A DNA stretch of 64,000 nt from positions 59,759 to 123,758 of the forward strand of contig QLIY01000465.1 of assembly GCA_003260075.1 (NCBI GenBank). Reading direction: 5' to 3'. Below the pieces are notes generated by a model. It worked only from the letters and a program-made list of their open reading frames with translations, was not told the origin of the DNA and did no database searches. How positions within the stretch are numbered: position 1 is the first letter of the stretch; each line of letters starts with the position of its first letter. Both the position numbers and the translations under genes were made by a program. The DNA is from Phallusia mammillata. Lineage: Eukaryota > Chordata > Ascidiacea > Phlebobranchia > Ascidiidae. Below, in pieces: positions 48,650-58,752 of the stretch.

Positions 48650-49253
48650 ATGAACAAAGTAGTGTTGTTGGCATTGGTGGCTTGTGTGATGCTGGTTTGC
48701 ATCGATACAACTCTTGCAAGATCTCCACCAGGCGACATGGATCTGAGAAACGGTAAGTTTTGGGTTAATTAAAAAAATGTATAGGGCGCCTGACCTTTCA
48801 CCTATAAAATAAACAAGTGATTGAGATTCGAACTTAAGACCGTCCTGGGTTCAAACCCCGTGTTAAGCTTAAGTAACAAATGCTGATGCCGGCTGATTCG
48901 CTATTACGCCTTTACTAGTCCCACTGGCTTGTTATAACTTATATATGAGTATGCATTGATCGCTGGTCTGCATAAACGTTTCTGTGCTGATCACAGTTTG
49001 AATGTATGTATACCGCAATAAACGTTGGTTAGAAATCTTTCATAAAGGTTAACAAAAATACTAACTTGATTAATTTGCATTAAAACTTTCATACAGGTTT
49101 AAGTTGGAACAAGTATTGTTATGAATTTAGTAAAACGTTGGCTGCGAGACAAAAATGAAGAAGTTTTTTTTTGAAATCTACTAAGCTCAATTAATACTCG
49201 CATTTATTCAACATTTTTTGTATATTCCAGAGTTCGAGCAATGGAAAGACTGA
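48650..49253 (+). CDS. Small secreted peptide family, member 2
   Basis: Exon 1 (48650-48752) encodes MNKVVLLALVACVMLVCIDT and then LARSPPGDMDLRN, ending in phase 1 at GTAAGT. Exon 2 (49231-49253, after TATATTCCAG) adds EFEQWKD and a stop, giving 41 residues. Exon 2 is short compared with members 3 and 6 because of an early stop. A further spliced-looking segment after 49495 and AATAAA near 49548 probably belong to the 3' UTR. A hAT MITE sits directly upstream and splits the conserved 5' leader sequence. Cleavage after Ala would release an 18-residue peptide; this is a prediction only. Confidence 0.7.
48780..49010 (+). mobile_element. Two SINE-like pieces in the intron of peptide gene 2
   Basis: First a tRNA-like block (AGGGCGCCTGACCTTTCACC ... 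CTGGGTTCAAACCCCGTG), then SINE body pieces (GGCTGATTCGCTATTACGCC, ATTGATCGCTGGTCTGCATA). Confidence 0.55.
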
Positions 49254-50014
49254 TTTTTTCGACTTGTTTCCATTGGGTAAAAACAGAATGGAAGGCAAAC
49301 GATAGTTAAGACAATCAGCAAGTTGGTGAGTATGCGAAGATTATAAAATTTAAAATGAAAAGTGTGCTCCAATCGGTTCAGTAACATTAGTGAAACAATA
49401 ACCAATGTAAATAATTATCAAAAAAATGTAGGTCTTTTTTTGTTTATAAAAAATATTTTATTTAGGAATTTACCCGTTTTCTTTTCCTTTTCAGACAGAA
49501 ATTAGAAAAGGGATTTGTCGTCAACTGTGCTTTTAATGTCGCATCAATAAACAAAATAAATGGTACATTAAAATTGTGTTCTATGGGTACAAGAGTTTAT
49601 TTCCTACTAGCAAATCTGAGGACCGTAGATTGCAGTTCATAAAAAATATCATTGAAGTTTGTACAAATAGACTTTAAACTGTAATATAAAAACTAGTAGT
49701 GACTAAAATAACTTTCGTCGTCTAACAAACAACAAACATGGTTAAATAAATGTTTCTGTTTATTAAGATGACACTTGAGCAAAGTTGATGAAAATGTTAG
49801 TTGGAAGTCTTCTTTACAATGCCACCTAAAAATAAACAAAAACAATTAAACAACAAAATTGTATCAGCTCAAACACAACAAAACAATTTATTTTTAATAA
49901 TACTTTAATTTAAATACAATTACCAATTCGTGACAAAAAAATACAAAATATTGCTAAGTTAAATCGACATTTTGTGTTTATATGATTGGCAGTTACCATA
50001 TTATTTCATAATTC

Positions 50015-50707
50015 TTATTTTTTCTTTTCCAAATCGTCCCAGCTCCAACCTAATTTGTCAGCGTCGAAGTTTTCCAATTCATCTCTCATTCTTGTAATAG
50101 CTGTAATACAATTTTGGACAGAAATTCATATGATATAAGCTATTGCTGTCAGGCATAATGTCAAGTTTATAGAGCTCTCCTGGCAAATATGTAGCAATTC
50201 TTATTAACTAATAACTTACCTATAACCTATATTTCAAAATAACACAATGAAAACATGCTTGTAAAGGAGTATACGTATATCAATGAACAATCCATTCAAA
50301 TAAACACGTTTCAAAATTGTAGTTTGCAATCAGTCCGCTATTTTTTAAGTAAAAGTCACATTTCATTTTAAATCGTTGTTTACAAATATTTCTAAATCAA
50401 TTTTATCTAATTTCAATGTGAAATGTTCAGGAACGTTACGTTCTTGCGTTATTTTAGAGCGAAAATAGTCGTTGTTTTGTTTACTATTAAACCATCTGTT
50501 TAATAGAGCAACCCCCCCCCCTGCGTTATTTTAGAGCGAAAATAGTCGTTGTTTTGTTTACTATTAAACAGATTAAAAGAGCAACGTACCGTTTTTAACT
50601 TCGTCGTATCTGCGAGTTCTCCGTCTTCTACGCCAAAAAGCAGCAGTTGTATCAATGCACATGAGCATCACACAAGCCACCAATGCCATCAAAACTACTT
50701 TGTTCAT
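50015..50707 (-). CDS. Small secreted peptide family, member 3 (Arg-rich mature end)
   Basis: Minus strand. Exon 1 (50707-50590) has the leader MNKVVLMALVACVMLMCIDT, then a strongly basic stretch FWRRRRRTRRYDEVKN, ending in phase 1 at GTACGT. Exon 2 (50100-50015, after GTATTACAG) adds AITRMRDELENFDADKLGWS and ends WDDLEKKK, giving 67 residues. The intron holds a C-run duplication (50444-50586), and a second allele-like copy of the exon 1 start lies upstream at 50801-50830. The basic head and acidic amphipathic tail could be a precursor with a charge-balancing pro-part, as in some host-defence peptides; this is inference. Confidence 0.75.
50147..50195 (-). repeat. Tail fragment of the hammerhead-like repeat
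   Basis: TGCTGTCAGGCATAATGTCA and AGAGCTCTCCTGGCAAATAT match the family's outer blocks. The fragment lies in the intron of peptide gene 3. Confidence 0.6.
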
Positions 50708-50940
50708 ATTTATAGTCTACTGTTTCTGTAACAAAACCAAATGCTTATACTTTGCATTATTTACCATTCGCAAAAAAGTTAAAAATCATCCCCCCCCCCC
50801 ATGAGCATCACACAAGCCACCAATGCCATCAAAACTACTTTGTTCATGTTTATAGTCTACTATTTCTGTAACAAAACCAAATGCTTATACTTTGCATAAT
50901 TTACCATTCGCAAAAAAGTTAAAAATCAATTTTTTCTTTA
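50660..50940. repeat. Duplication of peptide gene 3 exon 1 start (C run 50790-50800)
   Basis: CATGAGCATCACACAAGCC and 130 bp upstream of the gene's start are repeated after the C run with few differences. I count it as an unmerged allele end, not an extra gene. Confidence 0.75.
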
Positions 50941-51544
50941 CCAAATTTTGAACAATTTTACAAAGAGACAACTTAACCAATAGGATTACAGTTTAAATTT
51001 ATCGTTGCCCTAAAGAAGTTTTCGAAATTTTTCGTGTCATATCTATCCTCTTGTCAACTATGCAAGTAAAACCAATATCGATTTCACTTTATTTAAATTC
51101 TAGGAATGTTTTGGGTAAACATCCGGTGTTGTGCACGTATTTTTGTAAATCCATTTCCCACAAATCAATCAGAAATTAATTCATAACAAACGGGTTTCCA
51201 TATTTGATTTATCTACTTTTTACTCGCGAATAACAAAAAGTATGTCACCGATATCCGGTAATCATGCTGGCTCCAACAGAAATATTATTTACATAAAATA
51301 ATATCGTGAATATATGTCATGTTGTTCGTTTGTCTCAGCAAACCACGGAAAACGGATTCGTCAGTTTTGTAATTTTTCGCCCAGAATTGCGTGCCAGAAA
51401 ATTTTATTCAAAGCATTTCCATGTTTTACAAAACTAGCTGATTCGGTCCGAACACAAATATAATTTAGTAGCGGAGTTATGAGCATGTGACGAGTGCAGA
51501 GACATGGTGGAAATTATTAATCTAATTTTTAAATTGACTCTAAG

Positions 51545-51605
51545 CTATCAAAGGACGCTTCAGGGCTGATCCCAGGATGAATGTATTCATCTTAACTTAA
51601 GTTAC
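51545..51605 (+). mobile_element. SINE 3' fragment
   Basis: GGACGCTTCAGGGCTGATCC then CAGGATGAATG and TTCATCTTAACTT match the end of the family consensus. Confidence 0.65.
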
Positions 51606-52021
51606 AAAAGCGTTTTGATACCTGACAGAACATGGATCTATTTGAGTTTAAATACTACAAACGAAACGTTTATAATTTTATTGGTGTTTATAAATTGGCA
51701 CTTTTGCTTCTTTTTAGCCAGTAATTTTACCATTATTGATTTTAGTTTCTCAAGATTTAATATTCAACATCACGTCTGTTTGAGTCTAAAAACTTAATGT
51801 GTTTTGTCTCAAGAAAGTTCAACGTGAAAACCATTATACCGGTCGCTGTGTTTTATTTGTTACACGAAAACAAATGCATTTCGCTTTTATAAGCATTTTC
51901 AGTGTCTGTAAACAGTATAAACAACGGGATACAACCAATAAATAAAAGCAAAAAATACATCCTCGCAGCTGCTTTACTTGAAAGGAGATTTCATTAATAA
52001 GAAAAAATAATTCTTACTGTT

Positions 52022-52182
52022 TTGTCATAGTACGCCAGTCCTATTAAAAACGTTGTACCGAATCAGTTGGTCTCCCAAGCATAGGCCTGTCGTACTAAGA
52101 TTTATCGATATGTATGTCGTAATCGCTGGTCTGCATCTACGCTTAGGGGATGATCCCAGTATGAATAAATTCATCTACTGTT
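52022..52182. mobile_element. SINE pieces upstream of peptide gene 4
   Basis: A reverse body piece (ATAGTACGCCAGTCCTATTA ... GAATCAGTTGGTC) is followed by a forward 3' piece (CGCTGGTCTGCATCTACGCT ... GATCCCAGTATGAATAA). Confidence 0.6.
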
Positions 52183-52275
52183 TTGTCTATATGATTTATT
52201 GAATAACACAAATAGGCGGTTTTGCTCTCAGCTAGTACAATTAAGTATTTTAACTGCTTTAGACAAAATCTCAAA

Positions 52276-53212
52276 ATGAACAAAGTAGTGTTGTTGGCAT
52301 TGATGGCATGTGTGATGCTCATGTGCATTGAAACAACTCTGTCTGTATTCGCTCCTTGGCATCATCAGTATAAACTCCAACTTGGTGACAGCAAACTAAG
52401 AATGGTGAGACACATATTGTTGTTTCAGACCAAAAATCCAGTTATGAGTTTTTGAGACGTTCTGATTCTTATATTATATTTTTAAATTATATCGCTCGGT
52501 AAATAGAAACATAGCAACAAAATTGCATTAACACAATTACCAAGTCGAAAATTGTCGCCCAAAGTTGTTTTAATGTACCAAATTCTAAATGGCACAGTTG
52601 GTGGATAGTAACTGAACGCGCTGCAGCTATATTGTTATTACAAAGACTTATGTGACTGGGGTTCACAAGAAAAGTGAGGTTGGTGCATTGTGGATAAACA
52701 CGACTCGGGGACATTGGTGAGACAAGTTAGGGTGACTTATACTAACCAACCGTATAAGGGAAGAATTGAACACAGAAAAAACTTGTTTAGTAAGTCAATT
52801 CTAGAAGTCAAGTAATTCAATTTTTGGTCACATTACATTTTCACTGTTAAACATTTCCACGAAACAGCAACGACCCACCCCCCCCCCGGGACATTGGTGA
52901 GACAAGTTAGGGTGACTTATACTAACCAACCGTATTAGGGAAGAATTGAACACAGAAAAAACTCGTTTAGTAAGTCAATTCTAGAAGTCAAGTAATTCAA
53001 TTTTTTGGTCACATTACATCTTCACTGTTAAACATTTCCACGAAACAGCAACGACCCTAAAAAACATGGGTTATCAAATCAGGTGTCTAGGAACATTCGC
53101 ACGTTTAATAATCGTTCAAAATTATCTTGCAGATTTTGCACGAATGAAAGACTTGGCCGACTTCTACGATTTTCTTCAATTAAAGCAGAACAACATGGAT
53201 AAAGAAAAGTAA
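52276..53212 (+). CDS. Small secreted peptide family, member 4 (phase conflict)
   Basis: Exon 1 starts at 52276 with MNKVVLLALMACVMLMCIET, then LSVFAPWHHQYKLQL. Exon 2 (53133-53212, after ATCTTGCAG) reads FARMKDLADFYDFLQL and ends NNMDKEK, but needs a phase-1 donor. The donor at the family's usual place (after 52404, GTGAGA) is phase 0 and would give a quick stop. A weaker upstream donor (after 52384, GTGACA) restores phase and gives about 62 residues. So the gene either uses the weak donor, has a one-base loss near 52401, or is decaying. The intron holds a large C-run duplication. Confidence 0.55.
52707..53058. repeat. Local duplication (~170 bp) joined by a C run (52878-52887)
   Basis: GGGACATTGGTGAGACAAG and the remainder occur twice with few changes, inside the intron of peptide gene 4. 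Confidence 0.8.
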
Positions 53213-54046
53213 ATTTGCACCTCAGTGAATTGGTAAGCGAAAAATAGTAAATTTAAAGATATACAAAAACCTTTACGGCCAATGTCTTGTTACCCGCTGC
53301 ATTGATATGAATCTGTAGGACGAAACAGTGTGTGCTGTCTATGACTAAAATTTTACTTAATAGCTCCCTATTTATAAATGCAAAAAAATGTTTAAAACAG
53401 CATCTTTTGAGTCAGTGACTTAATAAACAAATCCAGTTAATATCAACCTTGCAAAAATATCACTAGTTGATCGAAAAGACAGATTTTGACAAAAATATTC
53501 TGCAAATGTTTTGAAAAATCATTTTCGGATTTTGAAAATAACACAAGGTTGTTTTTGTTGCAGGCAGATATCGGACTAAGAATCATCCACCAAGTTTTCT
53601 TGACAAATTTACTTTTTTGTTGCACCGATAAAGAGAAATATTCCAAAAAGTTTGTTTTCCAAATCAGCAACCCACTGCTTAAATCAAATAAATAAAAGGT
53701 TGTCTCATATCACAAACTACATTAAAGTAGCACTTCCAAAACAAACAGTCAGGTCATAGCATTAAAATGCTCATTAAATGATTTTTATAACTCCAAATAA
53801 TGCCACAGTTAAGTGTGGTTGCAAACATGCTTATGTTTATGGTTTTAGAAGACGCATTTTTGTTTCAAATTTAAACAGAAATGCTTTATTATAAGATTCT
53901 TTTTGAATGGGGAACTAAAGATGTCAAATATATGAGGAAAATTAAATATTCAAAAGTTTTATATGAACTGATTTTGTTCTTTGGAAACCTGTTTTATATT
54001 TTAAGTTTGACTTGAGTGTTTTATTTGCCTTAGACAATCTTACAAG

Positions 54047-55511
54047 ATGAACAAAGTAGTCTTGTTGCCATTGGTGGCTTGTGTGATGGTCATGTGCATT
54101 GACACAACTCTTTCGTGTCCTCCGCCACCACCAGGCGACATGAAACTCAGAAATGGTGAGATGTAGATTAATGATTAACAAATCTGACTAGGATTTATAC
54201 TCGGAGGGTCCTGGGTTCGAACCCCGCACGTTGATTTTGATTCATTCATACTAATTGTAGTGGTTTGCAAAAAACCTATACGAAGTTCCTTATTTTGGAA
54301 TAAAACTTACTATTCTTTTTGTATATGCAATGATTGCCTGACACAAAATGAAAAAGCTGTTTATTAAATCCACTAAGTTTTATGAATGTAAGTTATTTAA
54401 GGTTTATTGCAAAATTGACTTATTTACCCCCCCCCCAGCAAGCATAAGTGATTCAGGAAGTGACTCGCCTGAAATCAGCCGGAGGCTGGCTATGGCAAGA
54501 GCAACCATCCCCCCCCCCGTGACAACGTCTAACCGCTAAGCGGATGACACGTTATATATATATAGATTAATGATTAAAAAATCTGACTAGGATTTATACT
54601 CGGAGGGTCCTGGGTTCGAACCCCGTGACAAACTTATAAATGTTGTAACTACAATGTTAAATGCGTCGATAAGATAAATGTTATGTGATAACAGACTGTA
54701 GAATTCAGCCTGTGTAGTAAGGTGGTGACCAACGGATCTGTCTTCACTTATCACTGACGCACGTTGATTTTGATTCATTCATACTAATTGTAGTGGTTTG
54801 CAAAAAACCTATACGAAGTTCCTTATTTTGGAATAAAACTTACTATTCTTTTTGTATATGCAATGATTGCCTGACACAAAATGAAAAAGCTGTTTTTAAA
54901 TCCACTAAGTTTTATGAATGTAAATTATTTAAGGTTTATTGCAAAATTGACTTATTTAGTTCAATGAATATTTGCTAAATTAAGTTCGATGCATACTTAA
55001 AACCTTATTTTGCATGTTTTTATTATATTTTACAGAGTTTCGGGAATTCAGGGATATGGCCAACATGTTCAAAATATTTCAAGGTGTTTATCGGCATCAA
55101 AAAATCAAAACTTTAATAAAAAACTTTGATCAAACTTTTTGGTCGAGCTACTAACACAGGAACTCACACCAGACGTTTAGGAATTCCCGATAAGTGGCGC
55201 AACGGAGCATAGGCATTTGGCAATAATTGTTAAGTCAGCAATTCCTATCGGAAATTCCTAAACGTCTAGTCTGAATTCCTGTGTCAGTAGCTCGCCCAAA
55301 TTTTACAACCACCTCAGTAAAGTAGTAATCAAATGTGAATAATTCCTTGCCAAAATAGTTTGTATAGAAAAAAAAAACATTTTTTAACACAAATATATAG
55401 AATGTTTTTCATGCTCAGTTTACGATTTTTGAAATAAACCTTTCTTTTTTATTTTAAGAAAATTCAAGAAAGGAAACAGCTATCTGGATTTGTTATCAGT
55501 TTAAAAATTGA
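54047..55511 (+). CDS. Small secreted peptide family, member 5
   Basis: Exon 1 (54047-54155) encodes MNKVVLLPLVACVMVMCIDT, then LSCPPPPPGDMKLRN, ending in phase 1 at GTGAGA. Exon 2 (55036-55083) follows TTTTACAG and adds EFREFRDMANMFKIFQ. Exon 3 (55459-55511) ends with AIWICYQFKN, giving about 69 residues. The exon 2 donor (GTGTTT) is weak; reading through it would instead add a basic tail ending at 55154. GDMKLRN matches member 2 (GDMDLRN). The intron carries two C runs and a duplicated segment. Confidence 0.6.
54165..54960. repeat. Duplicated intron segment of peptide gene 5 with gaps at 54427 and 54509
   Basis: AATCTGACTAGGATTTATAC onward occurs at 54178 and 54578. The right copy has about 130 bp more, after the tRNA-like GGGTTCGAACCCCG. 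Between the copies, two C runs (54427-54436, 54509-54518) enclose 72 bp of unrelated sequence. The two copies look like alleles with a SINE-internal indel. Confidence 0.65.
55139..55301. mobile_element. Foldback element, copy B
   Basis: The left arm GAGCTACTAACACAGGAACT and its right-hand partner pair over about 48 bp with roughly five mismatches. Inner arm sequence (GACGTTTAGGAATT) differs from copies A and C but matches its own partner. It lies in the last intron of peptide gene 5. Confidence 0.75.
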
Positions 55512-55644
55512 AGTTAGACGCATAAAAAAATTGTGTTCTGTCGGTATAAATAGTTTCTCAGTTTACTAACAAAGTCACTAATCGAGAGTTTCTAAAAAAA
55601 ATTACATTAGAAACTAAATTTGAGGGCTGCTTTTATTGAATTTT

Positions 55645-55785
55645 TAATGATGATACCTTACCCCAACCCTCATAGCCGTAACCGTCAGATACCATTTTTA
55701 ATAGACCCTATGCGCCACCTATCAAAATTTCATTAAATATGCGGCTGGCGTACGTGAGTTATGGTGTTAGTAAATTTTTCGAACA
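55645..55785. mobile_element. Foldback element, truncated copy D
   Basis: The loop (ACCTTACCCCAACCCTCATA), TGCGCCACCTATC and the right arm end GTGAGTTATGGTGTTAGTA are present. The left arm is missing. Confidence 0.6.
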
Positions 55786-55855
55786 CATTACGTTACGCTG
55801 CAGTCATTATCTTTTTTATTTCGGGACTGCACAGAAGATATTTATTTCAAATTAC

Positions 55856-56155
55856 AGTATACGCCAGGCGTATTGAAGGCGTCATACTGAATCAACAGGT
55901 CCCCAAGCATTCCTATATGACAAGGCACAGAAAAATCTAGCCCGCGGTGGGATTCGAACCCACGACAGGAGTCTTTACGGGTCCCGAGATTTTTGTAGTT
56001 TGTGCCTTATGGGAATGCTTGGAATATCGGCTTGATTCGGTATAACGTCTTCAATAGGCCTGGCGTACTGTGATTTATATATGAGTGTGCCATGATCGCT
56101 GGTCTGCAAGGACGCTTCAGGGCTGATTCCAGTTATGAAATGTGTGTTCATCTAA
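55856..56155. mobile_element. Two SINE copies head to head
   Basis: A reverse half (ACGCCAGGCGTATTGAAGGC ... CGGTGGGATTCGAACCCACG, a reverse B box) meets a forward copy. The forward copy runs GGAATGCTTGGAATATCGGC, TTCAATAGGCCTGGCGTACT, CATGATCGCTGGTCTGCAAG to a TTCATCT tail. Confidence 0.7.
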
Positions 56156-56657
56156 GTTATTTCCAATAATTTTTTATGCAATACAAGCGGTATGAGGCGG
56201 GACTAGAATGTATAAACAATTATTGCGCGAAACCTAATTTGAGTTTTTGATCTTATTAGGAGTCATGGTTTAGTGAAGCCCAGCAGCGCCACCAAATGGC
56301 CACATTAGACCCTGCACCTACAGAGTAGCAAAACACAAACAAATCGCTCTCAAGTTTCTGTTTATTTGAGCGATACAAACGCAGCTTTAATAAAAACTTT
56401 CCTTCAAGTCTTCATACAGGTTGCATCTAAAAATACAAAACTGTTTAAAACAAGAAAATATTCTGATATATTAATGGCCAGGTAAAAAATACAAATGTTT
56501 GTTGGTAAAACTACTTGTAATGTTTGGATTTATTTAAAAGTCGCCTTTTTTAGCAAAAAGACCCAACCCAATACTTTGGAGTATTTCCCAAAATTCCCAA
56601 ATACTGGTTTGTATCTTTTTGCTCAGAATATTTAGAACCGTGCGTTGTGTACTTAAG

Positions 56658-57089
56658 TCACCACTTTGCATCTTCCATATCGCTACGCAACATGTCAGCC
56701 TCGTATTTTGCCAAAACATCCTCCAATTGTGAGATAACTGAAAAAGAAGAAGAAGAAGAACTTTAAAACTTTATTTTTAATACAAACTTGCCGGTAAAGG
56801 AAGTACATTGTGTAATGTATGAAGTCTAACTTGAATGTAGAAAGGTTATTGCATCAGCATTTACGTTTATTATTTTGCTGTGATTGGTTTGGTGAAGATG
56901 TTTAGGGCTGAACCCAGTATGAACTTATGTTCATTTTTGCGGTATCAGAAGCGACTGAGGAAAAAAAATAAAAACAACGAGTTACTTACAACTTTCTTGT
57001 ACGTCTGCTTCTCCACGTTGCGCAAGAGTTGTATCACTGCACATGAGAATCATACAAGCCACTAATGCCAACAACACTACTTTGTTCAT
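56658..57089 (-). CDS. Small secreted peptide family, member 6
   Basis: Minus strand. Exon 1 (57089-56990) encodes MNKVVLLALVACMILMCSDT, then LAQRGEADVQES, in phase 1 at GTAAGT. Exon 2 (56737-56658, after TTTTTCAG) gives FISQLEDVLAKYEADMLRS and ends DMEDAKW, for 59 residues. The mature part is acidic and amphipathic, unlike the basic head of member 3. Exon layout matches members 2-5. Upstream of the start at 57.2 kb is a hammerhead-like repeat. Confidence 0.75.
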
Positions 57090-57169
57090 CTTGCGGATTT
57101 ATAAACACCACTAAATTAAAACACACATGTTGTTGAATATAGTATTGTAACAACACTAACAAGGCATAT

Positions 57170-57245
57170 TTGATAAACTTCTCTTTTTTTATACGACGTT
57201 TCGACGTTTCATTCTGGGCGTCTTCATCAGGGTAATGACAGCTAC
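57170..57245 (-). mobile_element. Hammerhead-like repeat with clean stem II
   Basis: On the minus strand: CTGATGA (57224-57230), then A, GACG, CCCAGAATGAAA, CGTC, then GAAACGTC (57195-57202). GACG and CGTC form a perfect four-pair stem II directly between the two conserved blocks, as expected for a hammerhead. Confidence 0.6.
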
Positions 57246-57289
57246 CCAACACAATTATTGTCATAGAATTAGCACTACATCTTCGTCTT

Positions 57290-58752
57290 CGAATCGTTTT
57301 GCAAACATCTGTCGGAAACGAACTGTCAACTTCATTTCCTTCTCAAGTTTCTTGTGAAAAATGAGTCCAAACGAATGGATTCCGATTGCTGGGGCATGTA
57401 AGATGTCTGTGTTAAACGTATCAAGTAACTGCTGGTTTAGAGTGTAACATTATAGGCAACGATGAGATTTGAATCAATAACCCTTGGAGTTTTAAGCGGT
57501 CGTGCGGTGACCAACTTTACCTTTTTGTCAACTTTACCAACATTAACGCAAGTTTAATCCAAACTTTGAAACATAAACAAGTTTTGTCACAGACATTCTA
57601 AAATTTCAGCCCATTAGGTGTCATTTCGAAATTGTATTTTCTGAATGTAATGAATATTTTCTTCGTAACCTATTTTAAATTAACAAAAAGAGACAATAAA
57701 GTACATATATATATTTGTGTTGAAAGATGTAAAACAATTTCCAGAAAATCAATTTTTTGTAACTTCACTTGAACATCACGCACTTACCTTTTTAGTCTGA
57801 TTAAAATAAAATAAATACGTCATTGTCCATCTGAACAGCTCGAAATAAGAGTCCTTAACCGGCGTAAGTGGACCGTGACGGAAAGCGTCAGTGCATGACC
57901 GACGTAAAGACCGCATTGCGAACCGTTGCATCACTGTTATGACGTGGTCTACAAATGTTCGTCGAGATAGCGCTTGAAGCATAAATGTTGCAGCGACGTT
58001 CGTAGCAAATGGAATTTGTACAGTAACGGACAAATTTTTAAAGGTAATTTTCTTATAGTGGGTGAAACTTGAGCGTTTAAAACTGCAAACACTCTATTGT
58101 TTGGTTTCTAGGTCGGCAAACATTTCTTAATCAGCTCGACTTACCTACATCAAGCAGCGTACGCGGTCAGTAAATAGCTTGAGTCGAAACGGCGATGTAT
58201 GTAGTTCCAGTTTAGATAGTGTTTTAGTAGTGTCGTGGCTAGGGTTGTTCAGGAAAGGGGGCCATGTTTTGTGATTTTGCAAGCCAACGCAGCTGTATGT
58301 AATTTGAATAACTGCTACTTGGCACTTTTTGTTTCTAAATTTAGGTAATGTATATGTTTTTAATATTCATTACAAGCGACCACGTCTCGTATTTTTGACT
58401 AGCGGTTACCAAATTATGGTTTACAAAGTATAAGGCATACTGTAGCACAGGCGTTGTTATAACAGGGTTTTCATAGCAATGTTTGCACCCGTCCTTGGTA
58501 CTGAAGTTGATTGTGAAGTAATTATGTTCACAATCGCTTTGTGCATCACAATGGAGAACAATTTGTCTATTTTAGGGAATTAGAACTAGTCATTGTTATG
58601 GACAGAAGCATGTATTTGATTTCATTTACATGCAAACAGTACTAGAGTGTTTTATTTTATTCGCTGGTAGTATGTTGTATACGTTGTGACCGCCAAAGAT
58701 ATGTTAACTGACTCCACTTGCTGTTTCAGATGCGAATAGTCGGCTTTGCAAT
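57290..58752. other. Upstream region of the methyltransferase pair
   Basis: No separate gene. From about 57850 the sequence matches 60320-61323 in blocks (AGATAGCGCTTGAA, TTGCAGCGACGTTCGTAG, TTTGGTTTC, TTAGAACTAGTCATTGTT), so the tandem duplication includes at least 0.9 kb of 5' flank. Confidence 0.6.

Noticed and set aside
50801-50830. A seventh peptide-family gene
   Set aside because: It is the gap-flanking duplicate of the member 3 start and is cut off by the C run.
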